Part shown: positions 17,039 to 27,968 of the stretch, one piece after another
Layout of the letters: every line of letters begins with the position of its first letter
How positions within the stretch are numbered: the first letter of the stretch is position 1
Assembly: GCA_963768025.1 (NCBI GenBank)
Contig: CAVYGM010000027.1
Span: forward strand, 56,063-120,062
Direction: 5' to 3'
DNA length: 64,000 nucleotides
DNA from: CAVYGM01 sp963768025
GTDB taxonomy: Bacteria > Bacteroidota > Bacteroidia > Cytophagales > Spirosomataceae
Notes under the pieces: generated by a model
What the model was told of the DNA's origin: nothing
Seen by the model: only the letters and a program-made list of their open reading frames with translations
Databases searched by the model: none
Position numbers and translations under genes: made by a program

Positions 17039-19405
17039 ATGAGAGGTAGAGGTGAGGAGGAGGATGTATACACGCCAGTGGATAATTTCCTGAAAAGTAA
17101 CAACAGCGAACCGGTGGAAGCAACCTTAAGTTATAGTAAAGCCTTACTGGAAGCCCAGAACGAGGCAATTCCGGATGGTATCCTTGTGGTGAATCCCAAA
17201 GGGAAGATCCTTTCCTATAACCGGCACTTTGTCAAAATTTGGCAGATTCCCCAGGAAATTCTTGACTCGAAGGACGATTCGGCGGCACTAGTACACGCTT
17301 GTTCTCTGGTGGTTGACCCTCAGGAGTTCATCAAAAAAGGAGAGGAAGTCTACGCAAACCAAGGCTCAGAGTACAGGCGAGATACCATTACTTTCAGAGA
17401 TGGCAGGATAATAGAGCGGTTTGGCAAGGCAGTAGTAGACAGCAAAGGCACTAATCTGGGCTGGGCGTGGTATTTTAGAGACGTGACCGAACAGCACCGA
17501 AACGAACAGGAAATAAAACGACAAAAAAACCTCTACCTAAATGCCCTGGAGAGCATTTGGGATGCTTTTATTTCCTTCGATTTCGATTGGAAAATCATCT
17601 ACGCCAACCAGAAAGCTGCTTTAATTGGAAACTTTATTCCGGCTCAGATCCTGGGGAAAAAGATACATGAAGCGTTCCCGGACCTGATAGATACTCCACT
17701 TTGGCCGCTGTTTGAAGCTGGTATGCGAAATCGAAAATCCGATAACCTCGATTTCCGGATTCCCGGTACGTCGCATTGGATCAATGTCAGGGTGAATCCT
17801 TCGGTAGAGGGCATTTCCATTTTTGCCTCGGATATTACAGACCACAAATTCGTGGAGGAGAGCCTCAAAAAAAGTGAGGATCAATACCGGACCTTCGCTA
17901 ACTCCCTGCCCCAACTCGCCTGGATGGCCAATGCCGATGGCTGGATATACTGGTACAATGAGCGTTGGTATGACTATACCGGCACGACGCTCGAAGAAAC
18001 ACAGGGGTGGGGCTGGGAAAAAGTACATCATCCCGAACACATAGAGCGGGTACTGGATTTTGCAAAAACCGCCTGGAGTAGTAACGAACCTTTCGAGTTG
18101 GAGTTTCCTCTGCGCCGAGGCGATGGGGTGTACCGTTGGTTTTTGACCCGCGTATTCCCTGTCAAGGATGATGCAGGCAATTTGATGTTTTGGGTGGGTA
18201 CCAATACGGATATTCACGATCAGCTGGAAGTGCAAAAAGCCCTGAAGCAAAGTGAAGCTCAGTTGAAACAGCTAGCCGATTTTATGCCTCAGATCGTGTG
18301 GTCTACGGACCCGAACGGCTACCATGATTTCTATAACAAGCGCTGGTATGAGTTCACGGGCCTTACCTTCCAGCAAAGCAGAAACAAGGGCTGGTCTCAG
18401 GTCCTTCATCCCGATGACGTTAACCGCACCAGGGATATTTGGGCGCGTTCTCTCCAAACGGGGGACCTGTATGAAGTTGAATACCGGATGCGGCGCCACG
18501 ACGGTCAGTATCGCTGGTTGTTGGCCCGGGCCATGCCGTTGCGGGACGAGTCGGGGATAATAAGCCGGTGGTTTGGTACCTGCACCGATATTCACGACCA
18601 AAGACTATTGGCCGATACTCTGGAATTGAAGGTAACCGAACGAACCCGGGATTTGCAGTCGGCTAATAGCAATCTGCAAAGGATAAATGAGGAACTCCGG
18701 CAGTTTAACTACATCGCCTCGCACGACTTGCAGGAGCCCATCCGTAAAATCAGGATTTTTGCCGATCGTATCAAAATCCAGGATTATGAGACGATGAGCG
18801 AGGCGTCCCGAACTTTTCTGGACAAAATTTTTCATTCGTCTGACCACCTGTCTGTTTTGTTCAAGGACCTGCTGGAATTTATCAATATTCAGCGGGAGAT
18901 GCCCTTTACCCTGGTTGATCTTGGTACTATTATCAGGGAAGTGGAGCTAGATCTGGAACAGGTTATTCGGGAGAAGCAAGCTACCATACGGAGGGAAGAG
19001 CTGCCTACCATTAAGGGAATCCCCCTGCAAATCTATCAGCTATTTTATAACCTGATCCATAATTCCTTGAAGTTCAGCGCTTCCGATACTGCCCCGATTA
19101 TCCAAATCCGGGTTCAGGAACTACCCCCACCGGAAGAAATAACCCTGGGACTACCGTCTGACAAACTGTATCATCACCTGGTAGTAAGTGACAATGGGAT
19201 GGGGTTTGAGCAGGAATATGCCGACCGCATTTTTGTCCTCTTCAAAAGGCTACACAATAAACATGCCTTCAAGGGAACGGGAGTAGGGCTGGCGCTGTGC
19301 AAAAAAGTGGTAGAAAACCATCAGGGAAAAATATGGGCGGAGTCGGTGCGGGATTCAGGAGCGGTGTTCCATATTCTGTTGCCAGTTCACCAGCAGCCTG
19401 CCTGA
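17039..19405 (+). CDS. Multi-PAS soluble sensor histidine kinase
   Basis: A 788-residue kinase without transmembrane segments, hence cytoplasmic sensing. About four PAS/PAC modules fill residues 30-525. The third and fourth are a near-duplicate pair, each with a WYxYTG/WYEFTG core, a HPxD/HPEH motif and a C-terminal WFGTCTDIHDQ/WVGTNTDIHDQ. A coiled coil then leads to a HisKA-type dimerisation helix with the phospho-acceptor His in FNYIASHDLQEPIRKI. The ATPase domain has the N box NLIHNSLKF, DNGMGF (about residue 719) and GTGVGLAL (about 746). No receiver domain or response-regulator gene is adjacent, so it is an orphan kinase. It converges on modC with a one-base gap. Confidence 0.93.
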   Translation: MRGRGEEEDVYTPVDNFLKSNNSEPVEATLSYSKALLEAQNEAIPDGILVVNPKGKILSYNRHFVKIWQIPQEILDSKDDSAALVHACSLVVDPQEFIKKGEEVYANQGSEYRRDTITFRDGRIIERFGKAVVDSKGTNLGWAWYFRDVTEQHRNEQEIKRQKNLYLNALESIWDAFISFDFDWKIIYANQKAALIGNFIPAQILGKKIHEAFPDLIDTPLWPLFEAGMRNRKSDNLDFRIPGTSHWINVRVNPSVEGISIFASDITDHKFVEESLKKSEDQYRTFANSLPQLAWMANADGWIYWYNERWYDYTGTTLEETQGWGWEKVHHPEHIERVLDFAKTAWSSNEPFELEFPLRRGDGVYRWFLTRVFPVKDDAGNLMFWVGTNTDIHDQLEVQKALKQSEAQLKQLADFMPQIVWSTDPNGYHDFYNKRWYEFTGLTFQQSRNKGWSQVLHPDDVNRTRDIWARSLQTGDLYEVEYRMRRHDGQYRWLLARAMPLRDESGIISRWFGTCTDIHDQRLLADTLELKVTERTRDLQSANSNLQRINEELRQFNYIASHDLQEPIRKIRIFADRIKIQDYETMSEASRTFLDKIFHSSDHLSVLFKDLLEFINIQREMPFTLVDLGTIIREVELDLEQVIREKQATIRREELPTIKGIPLQIYQLFYNLIHNSLKFSASDTAPIIQIRVQELPPPEEITLGLPSDKLYHHLVVSDNGMGFEQEYADRIFVLFKRLHNKHAFKGTGVGLALCKKVVENHQGKIWAESVRDSGAVFHILLPVHQQPA

Positions 19406-19406
19406 G

Positions 19407-20297
19407 TTACCGGATAATCTCCACGATGGGAGAATCCACCGAATACCTCAGCAGAAAAGAACAGCCGGGAAGCAGCTCCGCGGCGCGGTTGGCCGGTAGC
19501 CTGAACTTATGAATCCGCTGATCAATGAGGGCCTGTACCTGCACATACTCCCCCTCCGGCCGACACGAAAGTACCTCTCCGTAGAGCGCGGGGCCTTCCG
19601 AAAGCGGATGAATGTGGGCAAATACCTCTTCCGGGCTACCCTGTCGCGTGATTTTTCCCTCCTCCAACTCCACCACCTGATCGGCCAGCCGGAAAATCTC
19701 CGCCAGGTCGTGCGTCACTACCAGCAGCGTAAACTGATACTGCTGGTGGAGTTTTAGTATAAAATCCTGCAACCGCTGCCGCATGGAGCGGTCGAGGGCC
19801 GACAGGGGTTCATCGAGCAGTAACAGCCTGGGGCGACGAACCAACGCCCGGGCCAGTGCCACGCGCTGCTGCTGCCCACCCGAAAGTTGATGGGGTTTCT
19901 GGTCGGCCAACTGGCTGAGTTCCACTTCGTGCAGCAGCTCGTTTACCCGGTCGGGGTTCTCGCCTTTTTCCAACGCAAAGGCAATGTTCTGCCGGACGGT
20001 AAGATGAGGAAACAGGGCGTAATCCTGAAAAACAAGTCCTGCTTTTCGCTCCTGAGGCGATACGAATACCCGCCGGTCGGTATCCAGCCAAACGCTTTCG
20101 CCCACCACGATGCGCCCGGCCTGCGGCTTGATAAGTCCCGCAACCAGCCGCAGCAGGGTGGTTTTGCCCGCCCCCGATGGCCCCGTCAGGGCCACGATGG
20201 TACCGGCCTCTACCGACAGGGCTACGTCCATCAGCACCGGCCCGGAGGCGGTGCTCAGCGCGTGACGCAGCTGTATGTCAAGATGGGTAGCGGACAC
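19407..20297 (-). CDS. modC: Molybdate ABC transporter ATPase
   Basis: ATPase driving molybdate import. Walker A GPSGAGKTT, signature LSGGQQQRVALARAL, Walker B LLLLDEPLSALD and the switch His (VTHD) are all present. A C-terminal extension of about 80 residues fits the regulatory TOBE-like domain. The start chosen is the GTG at 20297 (VSATHLDIQLRHAL), which overlaps the end of modB by 20 bases. The longer frame upstream runs through modB sequence and is not coding. The last gene of a modABC operon, it is intact and normal in length. Confidence 0.94.
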   Translation of the reverse strand: MSATHLDIQLRHALSTASGPVLMDVALSVEAGTIVALTGPSGAGKTTLLRLVAGLIKPQAGRIVVGESVWLDTDRRVFVSPQERKAGLVFQDYALFPHLTVRQNIAFALEKGENPDRVNELLHEVELSQLADQKPHQLSGGQQQRVALARALVRRPRLLLLDEPLSALDRSMRQRLQDFILKLHQQYQFTLLVVTHDLAEIFRLADQVVELEEGKITRQGSPEEVFAHIHPLSEGPALYGEVLSCRPEGEYVQVQALIDQRIHKFRLPANRAAELLPGCSFLLRYSVDSPIVEIIR

Positions 20298-20954
20298 GAA
20301 GCAAACGGTTGTTGAACGAATAGACCAAAAGCAGAACCACAAAGGTAATGACAAAAAGCACCAGGGCATACTGGTTAGCGGCGGTGTAGTTGAGGGCTTC
20401 CACCTCGTTGTAGATAGCTACGGAAGCTACCTTGGTCACGCCCGGAATGTTACCACCGATCATAAGCACCACGCCAAACTCTCCCACCGTATGCGCAAAA
20501 GTCAGCACGAGGGCGGTGAGGATGGCAGATTTACAATTGGGTAAAAGTACTTTGAAGAAGGTCGTCCAGGCGCTTTTGCCCAGGGTATACGATGCCTCCC
20601 GTAGCGACACCGGCAATCCCTGCAACCCCGCCTGCAAGGGGTACACCATGAAAGGGCAGGCTGTAAATGACCGACGCCACCACCAGCCCCGGAAACGAAA
20701 ACACCAGCCTCATGCCAAAGGTAGCTTCGATCCAGGCCCCGAAGGCATAGGAAGGACTGAATGCCAACAATAAGTAAAACCCCAGCACCGACGGAGGGAG
20801 TACCAGCGGCATCCCGATCACCGCCTCCACCAGCGCCCGGCCCCTGAAACTTCCCGTAGGCCAGCCAATACGCCAACGGCAGCGCCAGCCCAAACAGAAT
20901 CAGGGTGGTGAGCGACGCCAGTCGGAAGGTAAGCCAAAGGGGTTCAAAATCCAT
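20278..20954 (-). CDS. modB: Molybdate ABC transporter permease (frameshifted)
   Basis: Inner-membrane permease partner of ModC. The N-terminus MDFEPLWLTFRLASLTTLILFGLALPLAYWL is followed, after a shift near 20845, by ALVEAVIGMPLVLPPSVLGFYLL and FSFPGLVVASVIYSLPF. A second shift near 20655 leads to the cytoplasmic EAA-type loop region (LREASYTLGKSAWTTFFKVLLP) and HTVGEFGVVLMIGGNIPG. These are standard ModB segments in correct order, with about five or six membrane spans. Two single-base indels in an otherwise conserved essential subunit, between intact modA and modC, suggest sequence error. Confidence 0.92.
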
Positions 20955-21147
20955 GGTGGTGGTTATTGGTAAAATTGGTTACTGGTGTATGGGTCAACTG
21001 GTGTATTTGGTATTTGTGTATCAGTTATTGGTCTGTATTTCAATAAGGTCAGGGTAAAGTACGGTTTGAAAATAGTCCAATTCACAGCCTAAGTAGGGTA
21101 CCTATTCATATAGCAGGCTTCAATTCAGAATGGCTCGGGCCACCTCG
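20955..21147. other. modA-modB spacer
   Basis: Nearly 200 bases separate modA from modB on the same strand, longer than usual for this operon. The part near 20990-21035 is a low-complexity run of GTGTAT/TTGGT motifs. No gene or clear terminator is seen. Confidence 0.5.
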
Positions 21148-21921
21148 TCAGAATTCTACCGTATAGCCATATTTCCGAAAAACGGCCTTTGCTTTTTCGG
21201 AGTACAGAAAATCATAAAATTGCTTGCTCGTTTCCCGCTTGGGCGATGCTTCGCTGTGCAGTAGCAGTACCGCAGCCTGATCAATGGGTTTATAGGTAGT
21301 CGAATCCAGTTTCGTCCAGCTGCCTTTCCCTTTCATCCCTGGTGAAAGCACCACGGCCAGGGCCGTAAAACCCACATCCGCCGCTCCCGTGGCGATGTAC
21401 TGCGTGGTTTGGGCGATACTCTCTCCATAAACCAGTTTTGATTTCACTTGTTCGTACAGCCCGGCATCTTGAAGTACCTCCACGGCGGCCTGTCCGTAGG
21501 GTGCCGTGCGGGGATTGGCAATGGCTATTTTCTTTACCGCTGGATTGGTGAGGGATGAAAGCTGGGGCGTAGCGGTAGAGTCGCGCGTCCAGAGGACCAG
21601 CGCGCCGCGGGCGTATACTTTGGGGGGATACTCCGAGCCCCCGTTGGCAAATATTTCCTGCGGGTACTGCGTATCGGCCGACACAAACAGATCAAACGGA
21701 GCACCTTCGCGGATTTGGGTAGTAAGCTTACCCGATGAGCTCACGACGAGTTCGAGCTTAACCCCGGTTTCTTTTTCAAATATCTTTTGTAGTTCCTGCA
21801 TCACAAACTGCACGTTGGCCGCCGTAGCCACCACCACTTTTTCGTTGGGTTTCGAGCAGGCCGACAACAGCAGCAGTACGCAGGCGTATAGGAAAATCTT
21901 TTTGATTGATTGCTTAACCAT
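21148..21921 (-). CDS. modA: Molybdate-binding lipoprotein
   Basis: Substrate-binding component of the molybdate importer, 257 residues. A lipoprotein signal (KIFLYACVLLLLSAC with lipobox Cys near residue 22) anchors it to the membrane. The mature part starts VVVATAANVQFVMQEL and contains VSSSGKLTTQIREGAPFDLFVSAD, matching ModA ligand loops, and ANPRTAPYGQAA plus AADVGFTAL. Molybdate rather than sulfate is supported by the modBC neighbours. A hairpin with a T run ends immediately before the ATG (see 21928-21962). The start at 21921 is required for the signal peptide. Confidence 0.93.
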   Translation of the reverse strand: MVKQSIKKIFLYACVLLLLSACSKPNEKVVVATAANVQFVMQELQKIFEKETGVKLELVVSSSGKLTTQIREGAPFDLFVSADTQYPQEIFANGGSEYPPKVYARGALVLWTRDSTATPQLSSLTNPAVKKIAIANPRTAPYGQAAVEVLQDAGLYEQVKSKLVYGESIAQTTQYIATGAADVGFTALAVVLSPGMKGKGSWTKLDSTTYKPIDQAAVLLLHSEASPKRETSKQFYDFLYSEKAKAVFRKYGYTVEF

Positions 21922-21962
21922 AAAAAAGCCCTGCCCCTTTTTTGGTTGTTTAGGGGCAGGGT
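21922..21962 (-). terminator. Hairpin plus T-run abutting the modA start codon
   Basis: On the minus strand CCCTGCCCC pairs perfectly with GGGGCAGGG (9 bp, 15-base loop), followed by CTTTTTT and directly by the ATG of modA. It is a textbook intrinsic terminator for the upstream oxidoreductase gene, but it also covers the space where the modA ribosome-binding site should be. Confidence 0.75.
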
Positions 21963-22007
21963 AAAGGTAGTAAAGTACGGCTTAAATAGAAAAAAGGAGG
22001 CGCTACA

Positions 22008-23155
22008 CTATCCTCTCATCTTTTCCATTACCCCTTGCAGAATACCCACTACTTTCTCGGTTTGTTCTTTGCTGGGTGTAGTGTCCCAGTTGCCCACAAT
22101 CCCGTTGCTACCAAGGAAGATACCATCTTTGCGGGCAATAAAATTTGCGCCCTGAGTATTCAGCTTGTACTGTAAGTCGCTTTGGGGAATGAGGCAGGAA
22201 AGTTGCCCCGACACCGGCGTCAGTTCCTGATCGTTGAATACCGGCTTGGCTCCCAGCCCCATGCAGTTGACCACCACCTTCTCGGGCAGGGCGTCGATGT
22301 CTTCCAGCTTCTTGATTTCGTGAATTTTTACCTTTCCGCCAAAGGCCAGAAAATCCTGCAAATGGTGGTGCAGATACGCCGGAATATTGAACATCATATT
22401 AGAGCGCCGCGTGACGAAGTCGGCGGCGAAGGGGTGCTCCTTTTTGCTTAGTTGTACACGTTCCGGTATCAATCCGGGTATTTCGAATACTTCACCTCCT
22501 TCTCCGCGGGCGCGGGGGGCTCGTTGAGCACATTGTATTCTTCCACCCAGCAAGCTATATCATTCAGACCCAGCAGAAACTGAAACCTCCGGAACGAAAA
22601 CCTCGTGGCATCTTCCCAGATGGCCTTAAACTCCGGCTTAGCTACCGCCGGATCGCACACCCGCGAAGCCGGCGACCAGGTACCCGTGGCCAGGTTGCTG
22701 GTCACATTGGGCGGCACCTCCTTGGTGTAGATGGTCACCTCGCAGCCGCTTTCCTGCAACAGCCGCGCCGTGGCGATGCCCACCGTGCCGCAGCCCAGCA
22801 GGGCTATTTTGCGCTCGGGCGTTGCCATCACCAAATTACGGGCCACATTACCCGTTCCCCACGACAGCGACCATCCGCTGCCGCCATGCCCATAGTTATG
22901 CACGATGGTTTTGTTGCCCAACGTTTCGGTTTCAATCCGCGGTCCTGAAGGCCGGAAAGGTCGCAATCCAACGGTTTCCTTTACGATCCGATCCATCGAA
23001 AGCCGCAGCTTGGGAATTTGATGGTATCCCCGGTTGATATGGAAGTGCTTATCGGCATACTGGGACGTGGGGCGGGTAGTGCAGGAGGCCACCACCCCCG
23101 TCGAAAGCGCCAGGCTACCCAGTCCGGCCTTCTGAAAGAAATCTCTGCGGTTCAT
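22008..23155 (-). CDS. FAD-dependent D-amino-acid-oxidase-type protein (frameshifted)
   Basis: Secreted DAO-family oxidoreductase. From the start MNRRDFFQKAGLGSLAL there is a twin-arginine-like signal. HNYGHGGSGWSLSWGT, a hallmark of D-amino-acid oxidases, comes before the dinucleotide-binding loop IALLGCGTVGIATARLL. The usual order has the Rossmann loop first, so the arrangement resembles the Bacteroidota subgroup rather than the animal enzymes. After a single frame change near 22495 the rest continues to VVVNCMGLGAKPVF and DGIFLGSNGIVGNWDTT. Alternative starts at 23209 add unrelated residues. It precedes modA on the same strand, separated by a terminator, so a functional link to molybdate is not implied. 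Confidence 0.85.
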
Positions 23156-23322
23156 GTTGAGGTACTTTACGTAGGAGTAACGATTGATTATCTCTAAAAA
23201 TAAGCGCATAAAAAGTTGTCAGCAAATTTTATCCTGTATTACTTTATATTTTCAGAATAACCTATCTAAATAGTTAGCTTTTATACAATTATTAATAAAT
23301 ATTATACCAAATAACCAAATTT

Positions 23323-23799
23323 ATGCGAAGCTCTATTCTATTTTTTCTAATCTTCTTTAGTCTTACCACTTTGGCACAATCCGTAACGTTTTATGGCTCG
23401 CCAACTGCCATTATTTCCTCGGGGGCTATTATTCCCGAAGGTAAAAAAATGCTGTGGACCAGTGGCGCCACCGGCGGTGTGGCCGACAGTACCGCGCAAG
23501 ACGGCACCCGTGCCCACTTTGGCGACACCAAAACACAGGCGCTGAATATTTTGGCTACGTTCCAGAAAACGCTCCGGGAAAAAGGGCTGAGTATGAAAGA
23601 TGTGCTGATGCTACGGGTGTACCTCACCCCCGACAAAGCCACCGGGCAGCACGACTACAAAGGCTGGAACGAGGCCTACTCGCAGTACTTTGGCACGGCC
23701 GACAACCCCACCAAACCCATCCGTTCCACCATCGGCATCGCCGGGCTCGCCAATACCGACAAGTTCATCGAGATAGAGCTCGTGGCGGTATATCCTTGA
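23323..23799 (+). CDS. Exported RidA/YjgF-family protein
   Basis: A 158-residue protein with a cleavable signal peptide (ILFFLIFFSLTTLAQ) followed by a complete RidA fold: LWTSGATGG, TQALNILATFQKTLREKGLSMKD and RSTIGIAGL, then IEIELVAV at the end. Cytoplasmic RidA hydrolyses reactive imines and enamines. The Arg of the active site is present in PIRSTIG. Export to the periplasm and divergence from the DAO-type gene (which makes imines) suggest a periplasmic imine-clearing role. That link is inferred. Confidence 0.9.
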   Translation: MRSSILFFLIFFSLTTLAQSVTFYGSPTAIISSGAIIPEGKKMLWTSGATGGVADSTAQDGTRAHFGDTKTQALNILATFQKTLREKGLSMKDVLMLRVYLTPDKATGQHDYKGWNEAYSQYFGTADNPTKPIRSTIGIAGLANTDKFIEIELVAVYP

Positions 23800-23884
23800 T
23801 TTGACAAAGACCAGCCAGGGAGGTAGAGAAAAACAATCCATTTTATTCTGAATATATTTTTGCTTCGTATATTTGTGCCCCACC

Positions 23885-23952
23885 CGCCTCCTTAGCTCAG
23901 GTGCGGCCCGCCCCGTTCGAGAGAGCGACGCATTCGTAATGCGTAGGGTCGG
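23885..23952 (+). repeat. Partial tRNA-Thr duplicate (remnant)
   Basis: GCCTCCTTAGCTCAG and then GAGCGACGCATTCGTAATGCGTAGG repeat the first two thirds of the tRNA at 23963. They are separated by a 22-base GC-rich insert where the D-loop should be. The T arm and the 3' acceptor strand are missing, so it cannot fold as a tRNA. Confidence 0.8.
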
Positions 23953-23962
23953 GAAAATATAA

Positions 23963-24035
<73 letters not shown>

Positions 24036-24043
24036 CACTTTTC

Positions 24044-24078
24044 AAAACCCGCTGGTGCTTGTAGCGCCAGCGGGTTTT
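24044..24078 (+). terminator. Terminator after tRNA-Thr
   Basis: AAAACCCGCTGGTGC pairs with GCGCCAGCGGGTTTT around a short loop, giving a symmetric A/T-flanked stem usable in both directions. Confidence 0.85.
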
Positions 24079-24100
24079 GCTTTACTATGGTACGGCATAC

Positions 24101-24142
24101 AGCAACACAGCCCGGTAGGTAGTACCTCCGGGCTGTGTTGCT
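24101..24142. terminator. 15-bp perfect hairpin downstream of POT transporter
   Basis: AGCAACACAGCCCGG and CCGGGCTGTGTTGCT form a perfect 15-bp stem with a 12-base loop. It lies about 60 bases past the transporter stop codon and probably ends that transcript, although no T run follows. Confidence 0.6.
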
Positions 24143-24203
24143 TAGTTGGAATAGAATCGTACGGGAGTGATTTAGACTACAAAAATCACGAAGCAGAAAG
24201 CCT

Positions 24204-25655
<1,452 letters not shown>

Positions 25656-25858
25656 ATAGAGTAGAGTGGGTTTTTACAGAAGTGTTTAGGGTAAGGACTG
25701 CGTTGGTACAAGTTGCAAGATACTAATATTGTCGAAAATACAAGTCACCGCTCTTTTTGTCCGATTTTCTTTGAAAAAGATTGACTGAATTAACGAAATA
25801 CGGTTTGATCCCGTCTTTTTCCTTTCTTTGTTTTTTCAAAATTTAGTCAAAGTACCCT

Positions 25859-26536
25859 ATGTCCTTAGTTTCTGCCTTAGCGTCTGTTCAGGAATTCCAT
25901 CCCGTAGTTGCCCCCGGTAAGCCCTTCCGCAAGCTGGATTTTACCGCCGCTAATACCGATTTGCCTGCCCTCGACCTGACCGACACGGAACAATTCTCGG
26001 ACTATGTGTTTGGTACTTTACTCGAAAACAGCCGGTACATAGGGGTAGGCGGCTACAACGAACACCGGGTTATTTACCGCCGGAGCGCTCACTTCGGCGA
26101 TTACGCGGAGGAGGGGCGGTGCATACACCTCGGTGTGGATATATGGTCCGAAGCCGGTACGCCGGTGTACGCGCCGCTGCCGGGCATAGTACACAGCCTG
26201 GCCTTCAACGATACCTTCGGCGACTACGGTCCTACCATTATTCTGCAACATGAGCTGGACGGTCTTACCTTTCACTCGTTGTACGGACATTTATCACTTG
26301 ATTCCCTCAACGGAATGCGACCAGGACAGTCCATTGCGGCCGGGACTCAGATAGCCACCATTGGCAATTACCCCGAAAACGGCCATTGGCCCCCGCACCT
26401 GCACTTCCAACTGATGGAAACCATGAGTAATCTGACCGGCGACTACCCTGGGGTTGCTTCCTTAGCGGAGCGGGAGGAGTACCTGGCCAATTGCCCCGAC
26501 CCCAACTTGATTCTGCGCCTGGCGGAATTAAATTGA
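25859..26536 (+). CDS. M23-family metallopeptidase
   Basis: A 225-residue zinc endopeptidase of the lysostaphin/LytM type. The metal ligands are the His and Asp in HLGVDIW (residues about 96-102) and the His of PHLHFQL near 180, with the catalytic His in FHSLYGHLS. The substrate is presumably peptidoglycan cross-bridges. No signal peptide is evident at the N-terminus, which is unusual for cell-wall hydrolases; a cytoplasmic recycling role or a misplaced start is possible. The frame is intact. Confidence 0.9.
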   Translation: MSLVSALASVQEFHPVVAPGKPFRKLDFTAANTDLPALDLTDTEQFSDYVFGTLLENSRYIGVGGYNEHRVIYRRSAHFGDYAEEGRCIHLGVDIWSEAGTPVYAPLPGIVHSLAFNDTFGDYGPTIILQHELDGLTFHSLYGHLSLDSLNGMRPGQSIAAGTQIATIGNYPENGHWPPHLHFQLMETMSNLTGDYPGVASLAEREEYLANCPDPNLILRLAELN

Positions 26537-26594
26537 TCTGCAAGAGTCCGCTTCGCGTATCTATTTTTGACAAACCACCTTCATACCTTCCGAC

Positions 26595-27861
26595 ATGCAC
26601 ACATTCTTTTCGGCGTTTTACAAGCTTGTATGTTTTCTCCTGATGTCCACCTGGACGGTAGCTCAAGGCTACGTGGTACTTAGTGGGAAGATTATTGATA
26701 AAGCCACCCAAAAACCCCTCCCGTACGCCCACATCGGGATTATGGAAAAAGGCATGGGTACCCTCGCCAACGAGCAGGGGGAGTTTTACTACCGCTTTCC
26801 GAAAATAGCGGCCGAAGAGCAGGTGGTGGTAACGTACATGGGGTACAAAAATTTGGCCAAAAAAGGGAGCGAGTTCGTTTCCGGCGATAAAACCCTGGTG
26901 CTGGAACTGGAAACCGCCCAGCCCGTCATAGTTGACAGCGCTTACGTGAAAAGCTTCAACGCCCGCGGCTGGGTGGATGCCGCACTTAGCAAAGTCAGTA
27001 CCAACTACACCGAAACGCCCATCGTGCTGACGGGCTTTTACCAGGAAACCCTGCAACAGAACAACGACTACGTGGATATCCGTGAAGCGGTGCTCCGGGT
27101 AGAAAAAGACCCGCGTCCCAAGATCGAAGTCCGGGAGAAGTTTCAGGATGCTGAAAGGACGGCGATTTCAGAGCACGAGCCGCCAAAAAATACTGGACGA
27201 GTACGAGTTTCCCAACGGGGCCGCCATCGTGACCCGCAGCCTGGAAAGCGGCTTGCCCGAGTACCTGTCGGGCAGCGGACTAGCCGACTACCGCTTCCAG
27301 CTGGATGATACCATTGCCTTTTACAATAACAAGGATGTGTACCGCATCCATTTTAATCCGGTAGGTCCTCAGGTAAAAGGGGCCCGCACGGGAATGATCT
27401 GCATCAACAAAGCCGACTCCGCCATCGTACGCATCGAGTACGACTTCACGCCCGAAGGGATGGACGAGGTGTTCCGTACCTCTATGAAAAATGTATTGGG
27501 AAAAGTGTTTGGTAAAAGCAGTCGGAAAGCCCAACGCGTGAGCAGCTTTACCAACTACCTGCCCTACGCCGGCAAATGGTACCTGCAGGATTCGCAACTC
27601 CTGATCCAGACCGATTTTATAGAAAAACAGGATACGCTGACCGGCACCATCAAACTGCACTTCGTGGCCAATGACATCACCAAAAGCAACGGCAACGCCG
27701 TACCCCCCACGGATCAGCTGCTGGATACCTCCCTTTTCCCAAGCCAGCGCATTCCCAAGTACGACGAGGTTTTCTGGGGCAATTACAACCACATTATCCC
27801 ATCGGAGGGCATGCGGCGGATATTGGAGACGTTGAAGAAAGTAGGGGGTTATTGGTTCTGA
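26595..27861 (+). CDS. Carboxypeptidase-regulatory-like domain protein (frameshifted)
   Basis: Exported protein with a signal peptide (CFLLMSTWTVAQG) and an N-terminal carboxypeptidase-like regulatory domain (GKIIDKATQKPLPYAHIGI...GEFYYRFP). A long unrecognised C-terminal domain follows (WYLQDSQLLIQTDFIEKQ and similar). One extra base near 27148 separates the halves; removing it joins VREKFQ to MLKGRRFQSTSRQ. The layout resembles the DUF5686/CarbD-like outer-membrane-associated proteins of Bacteroidota, but no function can be named. It converges on DUF4249 with an inverted repeat between them. Confidence 0.75.
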
Positions 27862-27952
27862 GTTCGTGGTTCTGAGTTTGCCTTTTCCCGAAATAAGTTG
27901 ACCAAAATATGCACTATTGAACAAGACATCAAATGACCACGAACTCAGAACC
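27854..27952. repeat. Inverted repeat between convergent genes
   Basis: GGTTCTGAGTTCGTGGTTC at 27854-27872 is complemented, with one mismatch, by GACCACGAACTCAGAACC at 27935-27952, with about 60 bases between. The left arm overlaps the stop codon of the upstream gene. It looks like a dispersed-repeat pair rather than a tight terminator. Confidence 0.6.
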
Positions 27953-27968
27953 CTGAACAAAGAACCCC

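Noticed and set aside
19407..21962. Molybdenum-cofactor riboswitch upstream of modA
   Set aside because: Only a simple terminator stem is visible in the short leader; the multi-helix Moco aptamer is not.
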